From NCBI RefSeq assembly GCF_009729205.1, contig NZ_VTHB01000007.1, positions 186,001 through 250,000 of the forward strand: a DNA stretch of 64,000 bases, written 5' to 3'. The stretch is from Mycobacteroides sp. CBMA 271 (GTDB lineage: Bacteria > Actinomycetota > Actinomycetes > Mycobacteriales > Mycobacteriaceae). The notes beneath the pieces are model-generated. The model was not told where the DNA came from and did no database searches. It worked only from the letters and a program-made list of their open reading frames with translations. A program made the translations under genes and the position numbers. Shown here piece after piece: positions 7,389-15,526 of this stretch. The stretch's first letter is position 1. The number at the start of each line of letters is the position of its first letter.

Positions 7389-10093
7389 GAGTGCTCCCCT
7401 CCCCCAGATCCGTTAAAGGCCTGCCACACTCGTGCCGCATTCATCGGCAGCCGATACATCCGGACACCGACGGCATCACGGATAGCGTTGGCCAATGCCG
7501 GCGCCACCGGGTTGTACGGAGACTCACTCATCGACTTGGCCCCCAACGGCCCCAAAGTGTCGTAGGTATCCGCGAAGTAGACCTCGGTATCAGGCAGGTC
7601 AACCAGCTGCGGAATGTGGTAGTTGCGCAAGGTCGCCGTGCTGACGATGCCGTCCTGCACCAGGATCTCCTCGTAGAGCGCCGAGCCGATGGCCTGTGCC
7701 ACACCGCCTTCCACCTGCCCGCGGCATTGCTGCGGATTGATGACTACCCCGGCATCGGCGGACTGCACCGATTGCAGGATCCGCACGGAGCCGGTGTCCG
7801 GATGCACCCCGACCCGGAACGCCTGGACGTTGAACGCAACCGATCGTGGAGTGCCCTCGTGACGCCCCAGCGCCATCAGCGGCTGCGGCGTCGAGGCCGC
7901 GATATCGGTCAGGCCCAGCAGGTCCTCGCCGATTTTCACCCCGCCCCGTCCCAGCACACATCTGCTTTCGGGCACCGCCATTTTGGACGCAACAAATCGG
8001 ATGATCTTGTCTCGCAATAGCTCTGCTGCCCGGTGCACAGCCAGACCGGCGACGGTCGTCCCGGCCGAGCCAAAGGCCCCGGTGTCGTAGCCCACCTCAT
8101 CGGTATCGGCCTGATGAATGTCGATCTGGTCGGGTACACACCCGAGCACGGCAGCGGCGAGCTGCGCGTGCACGGTCGTGGTGCCGTTGCCGAATTCGGC
8201 CGATCCCACCGATATCCGGTAGCGGCCCCGCGCGTCCAGCTCGGCACGCGCGTCGGCCATATGGCCGCGCGGGGGCACGGTCGCGATCATGGCGATAGCC
8301 ATGCCCTCCCCCACCTTCCAGCCCGCAGGCAGGGGCGACCCGTTGCGCGCCGGATCAGCAGCACCCTGCGCCAGGGCATGCTGCGCCAGATCCAAGCACT
8401 GGTCCAGGCCGTAACTACCGAATTCGAGATCGTCCTCCTCGACCTCCCAGCTGACGAACCGATCTCCGGGAACGATGGCGTTGCGGCGCCGGAACTCGAA
8501 CGGGTCAATACCCAGCTCGCGGGCCAGCTCATCGAGCGCCGATTCGATCCCGAAGAGCACCTGCCCCAACCCGTAACCGCGGAATGCGCCGGACGGGATG
8601 TTGTTGGTGTACACGGCCTTTGCGTCGACTCTCTTGTTAGCGCACCGGTATTGGGCCATGGATTCGTTGCAGCCGTGGAACATGACCCCGACGCTGTGAT
8701 TGCCGTAGGCCCCGGCATCCGAGAGCACGTCAACGGCCAACGCGGTCAGTACGCCGTCCGGCCTTGCCGCCGCGGTCACGTTCACCCGCATCGGATGTCG
8801 GCACGGAGCGATGGTGAACTGGTCGCTGCGACTGAACTCGTAGACGGCGGGCGCCCCAGTCGCACGCACCGCCAGCAGCACCAAGTCCTCGGTGAGCATC
8901 TCCTGCTTGGCACCGAAGCCGCCGCCTACCCGGGGCGCGAATACCCGAACCTGTTCGCGGGCAAGGTCGAAGACATGGCAGAGCTCATCGCGCACCAGGA
9001 ACGGAACCTGGCTGCTGGTGCGCAGGACGTAGCGTCCACGCTCGTCCCGCCAGCCCACGCAGCCGTGCGTCTCCAGGTGGACATGCTGCACGCGGGCGGT
9101 CTGCCAGCTGCCGCTGACCACCGCGCCATTCTTCTGCGCGCGGGCCACGGCCGCCGCGATATCGCCGACCTCACCGTGCACCTCGGCGACGAGATTGCGT
9201 GCCGTATCGGCGATCCTGGCGCCGGGCCCCTTTCCGCCATGCACCAGGTGGACCCCGGGCCGCTGGGCCAGCTCCGGGTCGAAGACCGCGGGCAGCACCT
9301 CGTACTCGACATCGATGTGTTCCAGTGCTCGCGCGGCGATGGTCGGCGAGTCCGCCACCACCGCGGCCACCCGCTGCCCTACGAACCGCAGCACGCGGTC
9401 GAAAACCAATGTGTCATCGGGATCATCGGTGCGCTCGTGATGCCGCGCGGTGGAGAACGGCACACCCGGATCGTCGTGGTAACACAGCACCGCGCGCACT
9501 CCCGGCAGGCCGCGCGCCTTCTCGATGTCGATCCGGGCGATCCGGGCCGACGGGTGCGGGCTGCCCAGTACCGCAATGTGTCCCACATCGGCGGGCAGCT
9601 GGTCCATGGTGTACGGCTCGGCACCGGTGACCACGCGTGCGGCGGCGGGAGCACTGACGGTGTCGCGCGGCGCCTCTTCACCGCAGATGGCGGCACGAAT
9701 GGGCCGGTAGCCGGTGCATCGACACAGATTGCCCTTCAACGCATTCCCCAGGTCTTCGGTCTGGTCCTGGGTGAGCGTCGCTGCGGTCAGGACCATCCCG
9801 GCGGTACAGAAGCCGCACTGGAACCCGGCGTGGTCGATGAAACCGCGCTGCAAGGGATGCAGGCCATGCTCGTCGCCGAGGCTTCCGACGGTGAGAATCT
9901 CGGCGTCGGTGACACGGTGCGCGGGCACGATGCACGAGTGTTGCGACGCCCCGTCCACCAGCACCGTGCAGGCGCCGCAATCCCCTGCGTCACAGCCCTT
10001 CTTGACCTCGCTATGGCCGTGCTCGCGCAGGAACGTGCGCAGGCACTGCCCGGGCCGCGGGCTGGTGTCGACGAGGTGGCCGTTGACTTTCAC
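7385..10093 (-). CDS. Xanthine dehydrogenase, fused [2Fe-2S] and molybdopterin subunit
   Basis: A 902-residue xanthine oxidase-family protein oxidising hypoxanthine/xanthine to urate. Residues 1 to about 150 are the small iron-sulfur module with two [2Fe-2S] cysteine sets (CDAGDCGACTVLVDG; CGFCTAGM...CRCTGY). The rest is the molybdopterin subunit, with RVGGGFGAKQE, SGAFRGYG and the C-terminal GAKSMSESP segment that normally carries the catalytic Glu region. FAD binding is on the separate upstream gene. The GTG at 10093 is chosen because it starts the ferredoxin fold (VKVNGHLVDT) and overlaps the upstream stop as GTGA. A longer reading frame upstream has no homologous content. Cytosolic; the electron acceptor is probably NAD+. 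Confidence 0.9.
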   Translation of the reverse strand: MKVNGHLVDTSPRPGQCLRTFLREHGHSEVKKGCDAGDCGACTVLVDGASQHSCIVPAHRVTDAEILTVGSLGDEHGLHPLQRGFIDHAGFQCGFCTAGMVLTAATLTQDQTEDLGNALKGNLCRCTGYRPIRAAICGEEAPRDTVSAPAAARVVTGAEPYTMDQLPADVGHIAVLGSPHPSARIARIDIEKARGLPGVRAVLCYHDDPGVPFSTARHHERTDDPDDTLVFDRVLRFVGQRVAAVVADSPTIAARALEHIDVEYEVLPAVFDPELAQRPGVHLVHGGKGPGARIADTARNLVAEVHGEVGDIAAAVARAQKNGAVVSGSWQTARVQHVHLETHGCVGWRDERGRYVLRTSSQVPFLVRDELCHVFDLAREQVRVFAPRVGGGFGAKQEMLTEDLVLLAVRATGAPAVYEFSRSDQFTIAPCRHPMRVNVTAAARPDGVLTALAVDVLSDAGAYGNHSVGVMFHGCNESMAQYRCANKRVDAKAVYTNNIPSGAFRGYGLGQVLFGIESALDELARELGIDPFEFRRRNAIVPGDRFVSWEVEEDDLEFGSYGLDQCLDLAQHALAQGAADPARNGSPLPAGWKVGEGMAIAMIATVPPRGHMADARAELDARGRYRISVGSAEFGNGTTTVHAQLAAAVLGCVPDQIDIHQADTDEVGYDTGAFGSAGTTVAGLAVHRAAELLRDKIIRFVASKMAVPESRCVLGRGGVKIGEDLLGLTDIAASTPQPLMALGRHEGTPRSVAFNVQAFRVGVHPDTGSVRILQSVQSADAGVVINPQQCRGQVEGGVAQAIGSALYEEILVQDGIVSTATLRNYHIPQLVDLPDTEVYFADTYDTLGPLGAKSMSESPYNPVAPALANAIRDAVGVRMYRLPMNAARVWQAFNGSGGGEHS

Positions 10094-10902
10094 GGGCGCC
10101 CGTCCGTCAGCTCCTGCGCGACCTCCCGAGCCAGTTGGGCCGTCACCGCACGACGCCAATCGGCGGTGCCGTGCGCGTCGGTATGAAATTCCCCATCGGG
10201 GATCGCCGCGGCGGCGCGGTAGGCGAGTTCCGGTTCCGGCGGGACCCGCAGCACGATCGGCCTGCGCGTGCCAGCGCTGATCCCCAGCACGATGCTGTCG
10301 CCGTCGAGCCTGCCGGTGACCAGGGCGCCGGAGCGGCCCAGTGCCGAGTAGGCAAGTTTGCGCATGGCGACCCGCTGCGCCAGCGCCACAGCCGGAAAGG
10401 TGATGGCGCGCAACACATCGCCGGGCTGCAACACCGTCTCGTTGATGCCCGTCACGAATTCCGTAACGGCGCAGCGTTCGTCGCTGCCGTCCCGGCGCCA
10501 GATCAGCAGTTCGGCGTCCAGGGCCGCACATAGCGAGATCATCGCCCCTGCCGGCAGGCCCAGGCAGATGTTGCCGCCGACGGTCGCGGTACGCCAGATC
10601 TTGAACGAGGCCAACAGCGCACGCGCGCACTCCCCAAAAAGGACGGTGGCACTCCAGTCGGGCGGGTAAGACGCCGTGATGAGGCGTTCGATACTGCAGG
10701 TGGCCGCGACCTCCAGACCGGCCTCATCGACCACCAGGTCCGGCCACCGCATACCTGTCAGGTCCACCAGACGCCGCAGTCTCGGCTGCGGCTCGCTCAT
10801 CAGCCAGGTGCCGCCGGCCAGCACACCGTCCTGTTCCCCGAGGCCGCCAAGGTCGGCGCGCTCCCGCGGAATCATCACCGAGTCGATGGTGTGCAGATCC
10901 AT
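10090..10902 (-). CDS. Xanthine dehydrogenase FAD-binding subunit
   Basis: A 270-residue FAD_binding_5 / CO dehydrogenase medium-subunit protein. The order of elements is typical: GGTWLMSE near the N terminus, SFKIWRTATVGGNICLGLPAG (flavin-binding TxGGN), then the C-terminal flavoprotein domain (LAYRAAAAIPDGEF). It passes electrons from the iron-sulfur clusters of the downstream subunit to the acceptor. The start (MDLHTIDSVM) overlaps the upstream deaminase stop by one base (TGATG), and its stop overlaps the next start. Translational coupling within the XDH operon is therefore likely. Confidence 0.9.
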   Translation of the reverse strand: MDLHTIDSVMIPRERADLGGLGEQDGVLAGGTWLMSEPQPRLRRLVDLTGMRWPDLVVDEAGLEVAATCSIERLITASYPPDWSATVLFGECARALLASFKIWRTATVGGNICLGLPAGAMISLCAALDAELLIWRRDGSDERCAVTEFVTGINETVLQPGDVLRAITFPAVALAQRVAMRKLAYSALGRSGALVTGRLDGDSIVLGISAGTRRPIVLRVPPEPELAYRAAAAIPDGEFHTDAHGTADWRRAVTAQLAREVAQELTDGRP

Positions 10903-12272
10903 CAGCGCACCCTGCTCATCAATCCATGATGCGCCGCCTGCACCGCGGCGGCGACCCGGTCGGTGTCGACGGTCAGCATCTCCCCGTTCCTGACGATCTG
11001 TTTCCCCCCGACCCACGAACACCTGATGGGCGGCACCTCGCCCAATACCAGGGCGGCCACCGGGTCGTCGATCCCGCTGTGTCCCAGCGTGCGCAGGTCC
11101 CACAGCACCAGATCGGCACACTTGCCCACCTCAATGGAGCCGATCTCTTCGGCGCGGCCCAACAGGCGGGCGCCGCCGAGTGTCGCCAGCTCCAGTGCGG
11201 TGCGGGTGCTCAGTGCCGTGGGCCCGCCGACCGCACGGGCGAACAGCAACGCCTGGTGGGCCTCCTCCAACATGCGACCCGACTCGTTGGAGGCGGCGCC
11301 GTCGACACCCAGGCCCACCGGCACCCCGGCCGCAAGCAGATCGTGGGTGCGCGCGATGCCCGCGCCCAGGCGCCCGTTGGAGGTCGGGCAATGCGCGATA
11401 CCGGTGCCCGTGCCCGCGAGTCGGACGATGGCGCTGTCGTCGAAGTGGATACCGTGCGCGAACCACACATCGGGCCCCAGCCAGCCCAGCTCTTCCATGT
11501 ATTCCAGGGGGCTGCAGCCGAACCGCTCGGCACAGTAGGCGGTTTCGTCCACGGTCTCGGCCAGGTGGGTGTGCAGCCGCACGCCGTGCTCGCGGGCCAG
11601 CAGCGCCGACTGACGCAGCAGCTCGCTAGTCACCGAGAAGGGCGAGCACGGCGCTATCCCGATGCGCACCATGGCTCCCGGAGTCGGGTCGTGCCAGCGG
11701 GCGATGGCCGCGGCACTGGCCTCCAGGGCGGCATCGATCGACTCCACCAGGCTGTCCGGAGGTAGGCCGCCCGCCGACTGCCCCAGATCCATCGAGCCCC
11801 GCGTGGGATCGAAGCGCAGCCCGACCTCCCGTGCGGCCTCGATCTCCGCTTCCATCAGATCACCTGCCCCCGAGGGAAATACGTAGTGGTGATCGGTGCT
11901 CGTGGTACATCCCGACAGCGCCAGCCAGCTCAGCGCGCCCTGCGCCGCCACGTGCAGGTTGTCCGCATCGATCCCCTTCCAGATCGGGTACAGCGCGGTA
12001 AGCCATTGGAAAAGGGTGTGATCGGCGGCGAGCCCACGGGTTATCCACTGGTACAGGTGGTGGTGGGTATTGACCAGCCCCGGTGTCAGCAGGGCGCCGC
12101 GGCCATCCACCCGTTCCACATCCGGCAATGCCGCCCACGGGTTCTGCTCCCCGCTAGCGAGCACCGCAGAGATCCGGCCGTCCTCGATAACCACCGTCGC
12201 GCCGTCGATCTCCCGCCTGTCCTGATCGACGGTGGCGGCGAATACGCTCTCGATCAATAGAATTGGACTCAT
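10902..12272 (-). CDS. 8-oxoguanine deaminase-type amidohydrolase
   Basis: A 456-residue COG0402 amidohydrolase with a metal site in TPGLVNTHHHLYQ, a later HTHLAETVDE, a His in FAHGIHFDD and an Asp in GLGVDGAASNE. The NTHHHLYQ signature is the one seen in 8-oxoguanine deaminases (the group close to Pa0142), distinguishing it from guanine deaminase. It would convert 8-oxoguanine directly to urate, or a related hydroxypurine to xanthine. First gene of the six-gene leftward XDH operon. The start ATG at 12272 (MSPILLIESVFA) leaves 62 bp to the divergent guanine deaminase start, so the two genes share a promoter region. Confidence 0.85.
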   Translation of the reverse strand: MSPILLIESVFAATVDQDRREIDGATVVIEDGRISAVLASGEQNPWAALPDVERVDGRGALLTPGLVNTHHHLYQWITRGLAADHTLFQWLTALYPIWKGIDADNLHVAAQGALSWLALSGCTTSTDHHYVFPSGAGDLMEAEIEAAREVGLRFDPTRGSMDLGQSAGGLPPDSLVESIDAALEASAAAIARWHDPTPGAMVRIGIAPCSPFSVTSELLRQSALLAREHGVRLHTHLAETVDETAYCAERFGCSPLEYMEELGWLGPDVWFAHGIHFDDSAIVRLAGTGTGIAHCPTSNGRLGAGIARTHDLLAAGVPVGLGVDGAASNESGRMLEEAHQALLFARAVGGPTALSTRTALELATLGGARLLGRAEEIGSIEVGKCADLVLWDLRTLGHSGIDDPVAALVLGEVPPIRCSWVGGKQIVRNGEMLTVDTDRVAAAVQAAHHGLMSRVR

Positions 12273-12334
12273 CGGGATACCCCGCCGCCGCGCCTCGCGC
12301 TGCGCCACCGAGGCGCACTGTGCACTATGGTGCC

Positions 12335-13744
12335 ATGGACCCGATCGCCGCTGCCATATACCGCGGGCACATCTTCCACATCACCGGCTCCCCCACGGTG
12401 ACCGATGCCCCCGCGCACCTGCAGTCGATTCCCGACGGCGCACTGGCGGTGGACACCGACGGTGTGATCGCCTACTGCGGACCGTATGCGCAACTGCCCC
12501 AGGCGTACACCGCGTGGACCGTGCGTGACCATCGCGGAGGTTTCCTGCTGCCCGGCTTCGTGGACACCCATATGCACTTCCCGCAGACCTACTGCACCGA
12601 TTCCTATAGCGGCGGCCAGCTGCTGGAGTGGCTGGAGCACTGCATCTTTCCGGCTGAGGCCCGCCTGTCCGATCCCGGATTGGCGCGGCGCGCGGCCGTC
12701 GCGTTCTGCCGCCGCCGCATCGCCGCCGGCACCACTGCCGCGATGGTGATGGGCTCCGCCTTCCCGGAAGCGCAGGAGGCGTTGTTCACCACAACCCGTG
12801 CCGCGGGTCTGCGGATGGTCAGCGGGCGCGGTGTGCAGACCGTCGGGCCCGAGAGCGCCCGGCCGCTGCTCACCACGACGGAACACGCGATCGCATTGTG
12901 TGCCCAGGAAATCGAGGCCTGGCACGGGGATGCCCTCACCGATGTCGCACTGGTGCCTAGGTTCTCGCTGTCCGTCACCACCGAAACCCTCGCAGCACTC
13001 GGCGAGCTCTACGACGGCGTACGCGGCGGGGGTGTCTACTTCCATTCTCACCTCAACGAGAACGCCCGCCCGGGCACCGGCGAGGTGGATACCACTCTCT
13101 CCACCTACGGCGTCGAGAGCTATCTGGATACCTATGACGGTCATTTCCTACCAGGCTCTCGCAAAGGCGGCTCAACCCTGTTGGGCCGCAGGAGCATCCT
13201 GGCGCACGGCGTGCACTGCCAGGACCAGGAATTGGCCCGCATGGCGGAGACGGGAAGCTCGATCGCGCACTGCCCCACCTCCCAGCTGTTCCTGGGGTCG
13301 GGCACCATGCCCTGGCGACGCACCGTCGCCAGCGGAGTCAACGTCGCGCTCGGCACCGATGTCGGGGCCGGCGACGAATGGCTGTTGGCTCGCGTCCTGA
13401 ACGACTGTTTCAAGGTCCACATCTCTGAACCTGCCTCGGCCTCGGTGTCCCTACACCCGGCGGAACTGCTGTTCACCGCGACGCTGGCCGGGGCCCGGGC
13501 ACTGGATCGGGAGCACACGTTCGGCAACCTGGACGTAGGCAAGGAGGCAGATTTCCTGGTCATCGATCCGCAACGATGGGAACCCCTGGCCGACAATCTG
13601 TCCCATGCCGTCCGCACCGAGGACGAGCAGCTGGCCACCGAGCAGACATTGTTTCGCCTGCTGATGGGACTCCGAGAGCCTGCCATCAGCTCCGTGCTGG
13701 TGCGGGGGCGCGATATCACCGACTACCTCGAGGGCGATCGCTAA
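12335..13744 (+). CDS. guaD: Guanine deaminase
   Basis: A 469-residue amidohydrolase converting guanine to xanthine and ammonia. The metal site is FVDTHMHFPQTYC, followed by FHSHLNEN, ILAHGVHCQD and GTDVGAGDEW, the last typical of guanine deaminase (LGTDVGAG). The start is set at MDPIAAAIYRGHIF, which aligns with the family N terminus; the longer in-frame upstream reading would run into the divergent promoter. It faces urate oxidase tail to tail with a 4-bp overlap (13741-13744). Together with XDH it feeds urate production. Confidence 0.9.
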   Translation: MDPIAAAIYRGHIFHITGSPTVTDAPAHLQSIPDGALAVDTDGVIAYCGPYAQLPQAYTAWTVRDHRGGFLLPGFVDTHMHFPQTYCTDSYSGGQLLEWLEHCIFPAEARLSDPGLARRAAVAFCRRRIAAGTTAAMVMGSAFPEAQEALFTTTRAAGLRMVSGRGVQTVGPESARPLLTTTEHAIALCAQEIEAWHGDALTDVALVPRFSLSVTTETLAALGELYDGVRGGGVYFHSHLNENARPGTGEVDTTLSTYGVESYLDTYDGHFLPGSRKGGSTLLGRRSILAHGVHCQDQELARMAETGSSIAHCPTSQLFLGSGTMPWRRTVASGVNVALGTDVGAGDEWLLARVLNDCFKVHISEPASASVSLHPAELLFTATLAGARALDREHTFGNLDVGKEADFLVIDPQRWEPLADNLSHAVRTEDEQLATEQTLFRLLMGLREPAISSVLVRGRDITDYLEGDR

Positions 13745-14649
13745 AGCAACCAGGACAGATGCGGGGACCATGCCGGTCCGGCGTCCGGGGCGTCGTCACG
13801 GGCGACCGTGGCCTGGATCAACCCGTAGGGACGATCGTCGGCGTGGAACACCTCGTTGGGATTGTCCAGCCCGAAAGGCGATAGGTCGTAGACAAAGTGG
13901 TGCTTGTTGGGCGCCGAGAGCCGGACCTCCGCGATCGACGGATAGGTCTGCAGAATCGCCTTGCCGATCTCGTACAACGTCTGCTGCAGGGCCAGCGAGT
14001 GCACGGTGGCGAACCGCTCCAGAATAAGCGCCTTCACCCCGACATATGTTGCATCCCAGTCGACATCGGTACCCACGAAGCGCCACTTGGCCACCAGCGA
14101 GGTGGCCATCACCCGATCAGTCGTCGGCTGCAGGATCGTGTACTTGTCCTCCAGGAAATCGTGGAACTCCGAACCCGTCGATTTCAGCACCACCAGATCC
14201 TTGAGACCACCGATCACCCACGTGCGCTGTTGCGCGCCGACGCCGTCGACGGTGATCTCGGCGGTGCGCACCTCCTGACCCTTACGGGCCCAGGTGTGGT
14301 CATGCTCGCGGCCATCGACAACAACTCTCTCCCAGGCATATTCGTCGATCTCGATGCGCGCGCCGGTCACCGGCTCATACTCGTCCACGAAGTGATACGC
14401 CAGATCCAGGCCGTACCGCTCGATGGTCTCGATACCCTTTTCCTTGGCATAGGCGTAAATGGTCTGCTTCTGACTGTCGGTGGGCAGCACCTTGCGTTGA
14501 TCGCCGTCGGTGTAGGCGGCAGCGAAATCACCGCGCAGCGCGCTACCCACGTTCAGATCCTTGATCTGGTGGCGCGGGGTATCGCGGTAGATCCGGACCA
14601 CCCGGTTCTCGGCCTTGCCGTACTGGTTGCCTCCCAGGACGATTCCCAT
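13741..14649 (-). CDS. uox: Urate oxidase (uricase)
   Basis: A 302-residue cofactor-free uricase oxidising urate to 5-hydroxyisourate. The N-terminal GNQYGKAENRVVRIYRD supplies the active-site Lys. TDSQKQTIYAYAKEKG is the classical T/S-rich uricase motif, and LSAPNKHHFVYDLSPFGLDNPNEVF is the conserved C-terminal block with the catalytic His. The start MGIVLGGNQYG is backed by a GAAAGGAAG ribosome site. It is last in a leftward set permease-OHCU decarboxylase-HIU hydrolase-uricase with gaps or overlaps of 14 bp or less. Unlike Bacillus PucL, the uricase is not fused to the decarboxylase domain. Confidence 0.95.
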   Translation of the reverse strand: MGIVLGGNQYGKAENRVVRIYRDTPRHQIKDLNVGSALRGDFAAAYTDGDQRKVLPTDSQKQTIYAYAKEKGIETIERYGLDLAYHFVDEYEPVTGARIEIDEYAWERVVVDGREHDHTWARKGQEVRTAEITVDGVGAQQRTWVIGGLKDLVVLKSTGSEFHDFLEDKYTILQPTTDRVMATSLVAKWRFVGTDVDWDATYVGVKALILERFATVHSLALQQTLYEIGKAILQTYPSIAEVRLSAPNKHHFVYDLSPFGLDNPNEVFHADDRPYGLIQATVARDDAPDAGPAWSPHLSWLL

Positions 14650-14663
14650 TGATGCTTCCTTTC

Positions 14664-14987
14664 TCAGCTGCCGCGGTAGGTCGAGTAGGCGTAGGGACTC
14701 AACAGCAGCGGAACATGAAGGTGCCCGCTGCCGTCGGCGTCGAAACTGATGATCACTTCCGGATAGAACCCCTCGATCCCGTTGTCGGTGAACCACGTTC
14801 CCGTGTCGAACACCAGTCGATAGCGCCCTGCGGCCAGCTCGGACCCGGCGAGATCGCGGATCCGGCCATCGGGATTGGTTGTGGCGCTGCCCAGTTGTTC
14901 ACCCGACGAACCCAGCAGCGTCACCCGCACCCCCTGCGCCGGGCGCCCGGACACCGCGTCCAGCACGTGGGTACTCAATCCCGTCAT
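14664..14987 (-). CDS. uraH: 5-hydroxyisourate hydrolase (transthyretin-like)
   Basis: A 107-residue transthyretin-related HIU hydrolase turning 5-hydroxyisourate into OHCU. It has the expected family size and both diagnostic ends: LSTHVLDAVSGRPA at the N terminus (catalytic His) and YSTYRGS at the C terminus. There is also an internal Arg in GRYRLVFDTG. Homotetrameric and cytosolic in characterised members. Its ATG overlaps the stop of the upstream decarboxylase by 4 bp, and uricase starts 14 bp downstream. Confidence 0.95.
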   Translation of the reverse strand: MTGLSTHVLDAVSGRPAQGVRVTLLGSSGEQLGSATTNPDGRIRDLAGSELAAGRYRLVFDTGTWFTDNGIEGFYPEVIISFDADGSGHLHVPLLLSPYAYSTYRGS

Positions 14988-15526
14988 GACTCGCCTTGCC
15001 TCTCGAATTCGTCCGCATGCCGTCCGGCAGGACCAAGCATCCGCACCAGGCGACCGCGATTGATCTTGCCCAATTCCATTCTCATGACCCGGCGCTCATT
15101 CTGCGGATCGTTCTTGAGCCGTTCCTCCAGAATCGCCAGCAGCTCCTCGGCGGGCCGACCGTTGGCGAACACCAGATACACATAGCCGAAAAGCTTCTCG
15201 TACTCCGCGTTGCATTCCTTGAGCCTGGCCAGCACAGCATCGTCTGCGCCCGTCACGCCCGACTGCTCACTCTGGGAGGCCGCGCTGTCGGACCGCTCCC
15301 CGATCCTCGGGTGCCCGTCGAGCGCCTCGTCCAAGTCCGCCTCGGTGAGCTCGGCCAGGATCAGGTCCGCCCGGTTGTACAGCGCCTGCTCGTCGCGGAA
15401 CGGTCGTCCGGCCGCCACCCGCACCGCCCATATCCGGGACGCGCAACATTCGTAGAGCCAATGGATCGCCTGGCTGTCGGAGAGCTCGTTGAAGCTCTCG
15501 ATTCCCCGCCAGTCAACGCGTCGCAT
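14984..15526 (-). CDS. uraD: OHCU decarboxylase (free-standing, catalytic)
   Basis: A 180-residue helical protein decarboxylating 2-oxo-4-hydroxy-4-carboxy-5-ureidoimidazoline to S-allantoin. The catalytic His (His72 in GHPRIGER) and the following Ser-Glu-Gln (Glu87 in SQSEQSGV) are intact, as in the Klebsiella HpxQ-type proteins. The C-terminal FGYVYLVFANGR matches the substrate-binding strand-helix. The start MRRVDWRGIESFN lies inside the 3' end of the permease gene (14-bp overlap, 15513-15526). That gene itself carries a second, degenerate copy of the same domain. Confidence 0.92.
   Translation of the reverse strand: MRRVDWRGIESFNELSDSQAIHWLYECCASRIWAVRVAAGRPFRDEQALYNRADLILAELTEADLDEALDGHPRIGERSDSAASQSEQSGVTGADDAVLARLKECNAEYEKLFGYVYLVFANGRPAEELLAILEERLKNDPQNERRVMRMELGKINRGRLVRMLGPAGRHADEFERQGES

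Noticed and set aside
8033..10186. 717-codon frame on the plus strand opposite the xanthine dehydrogenase gene
   Set aside because: High-GC shadow of the real gene. It has no domain pattern, while the minus strand holds clear [2Fe-2S] and molybdopterin motifs.
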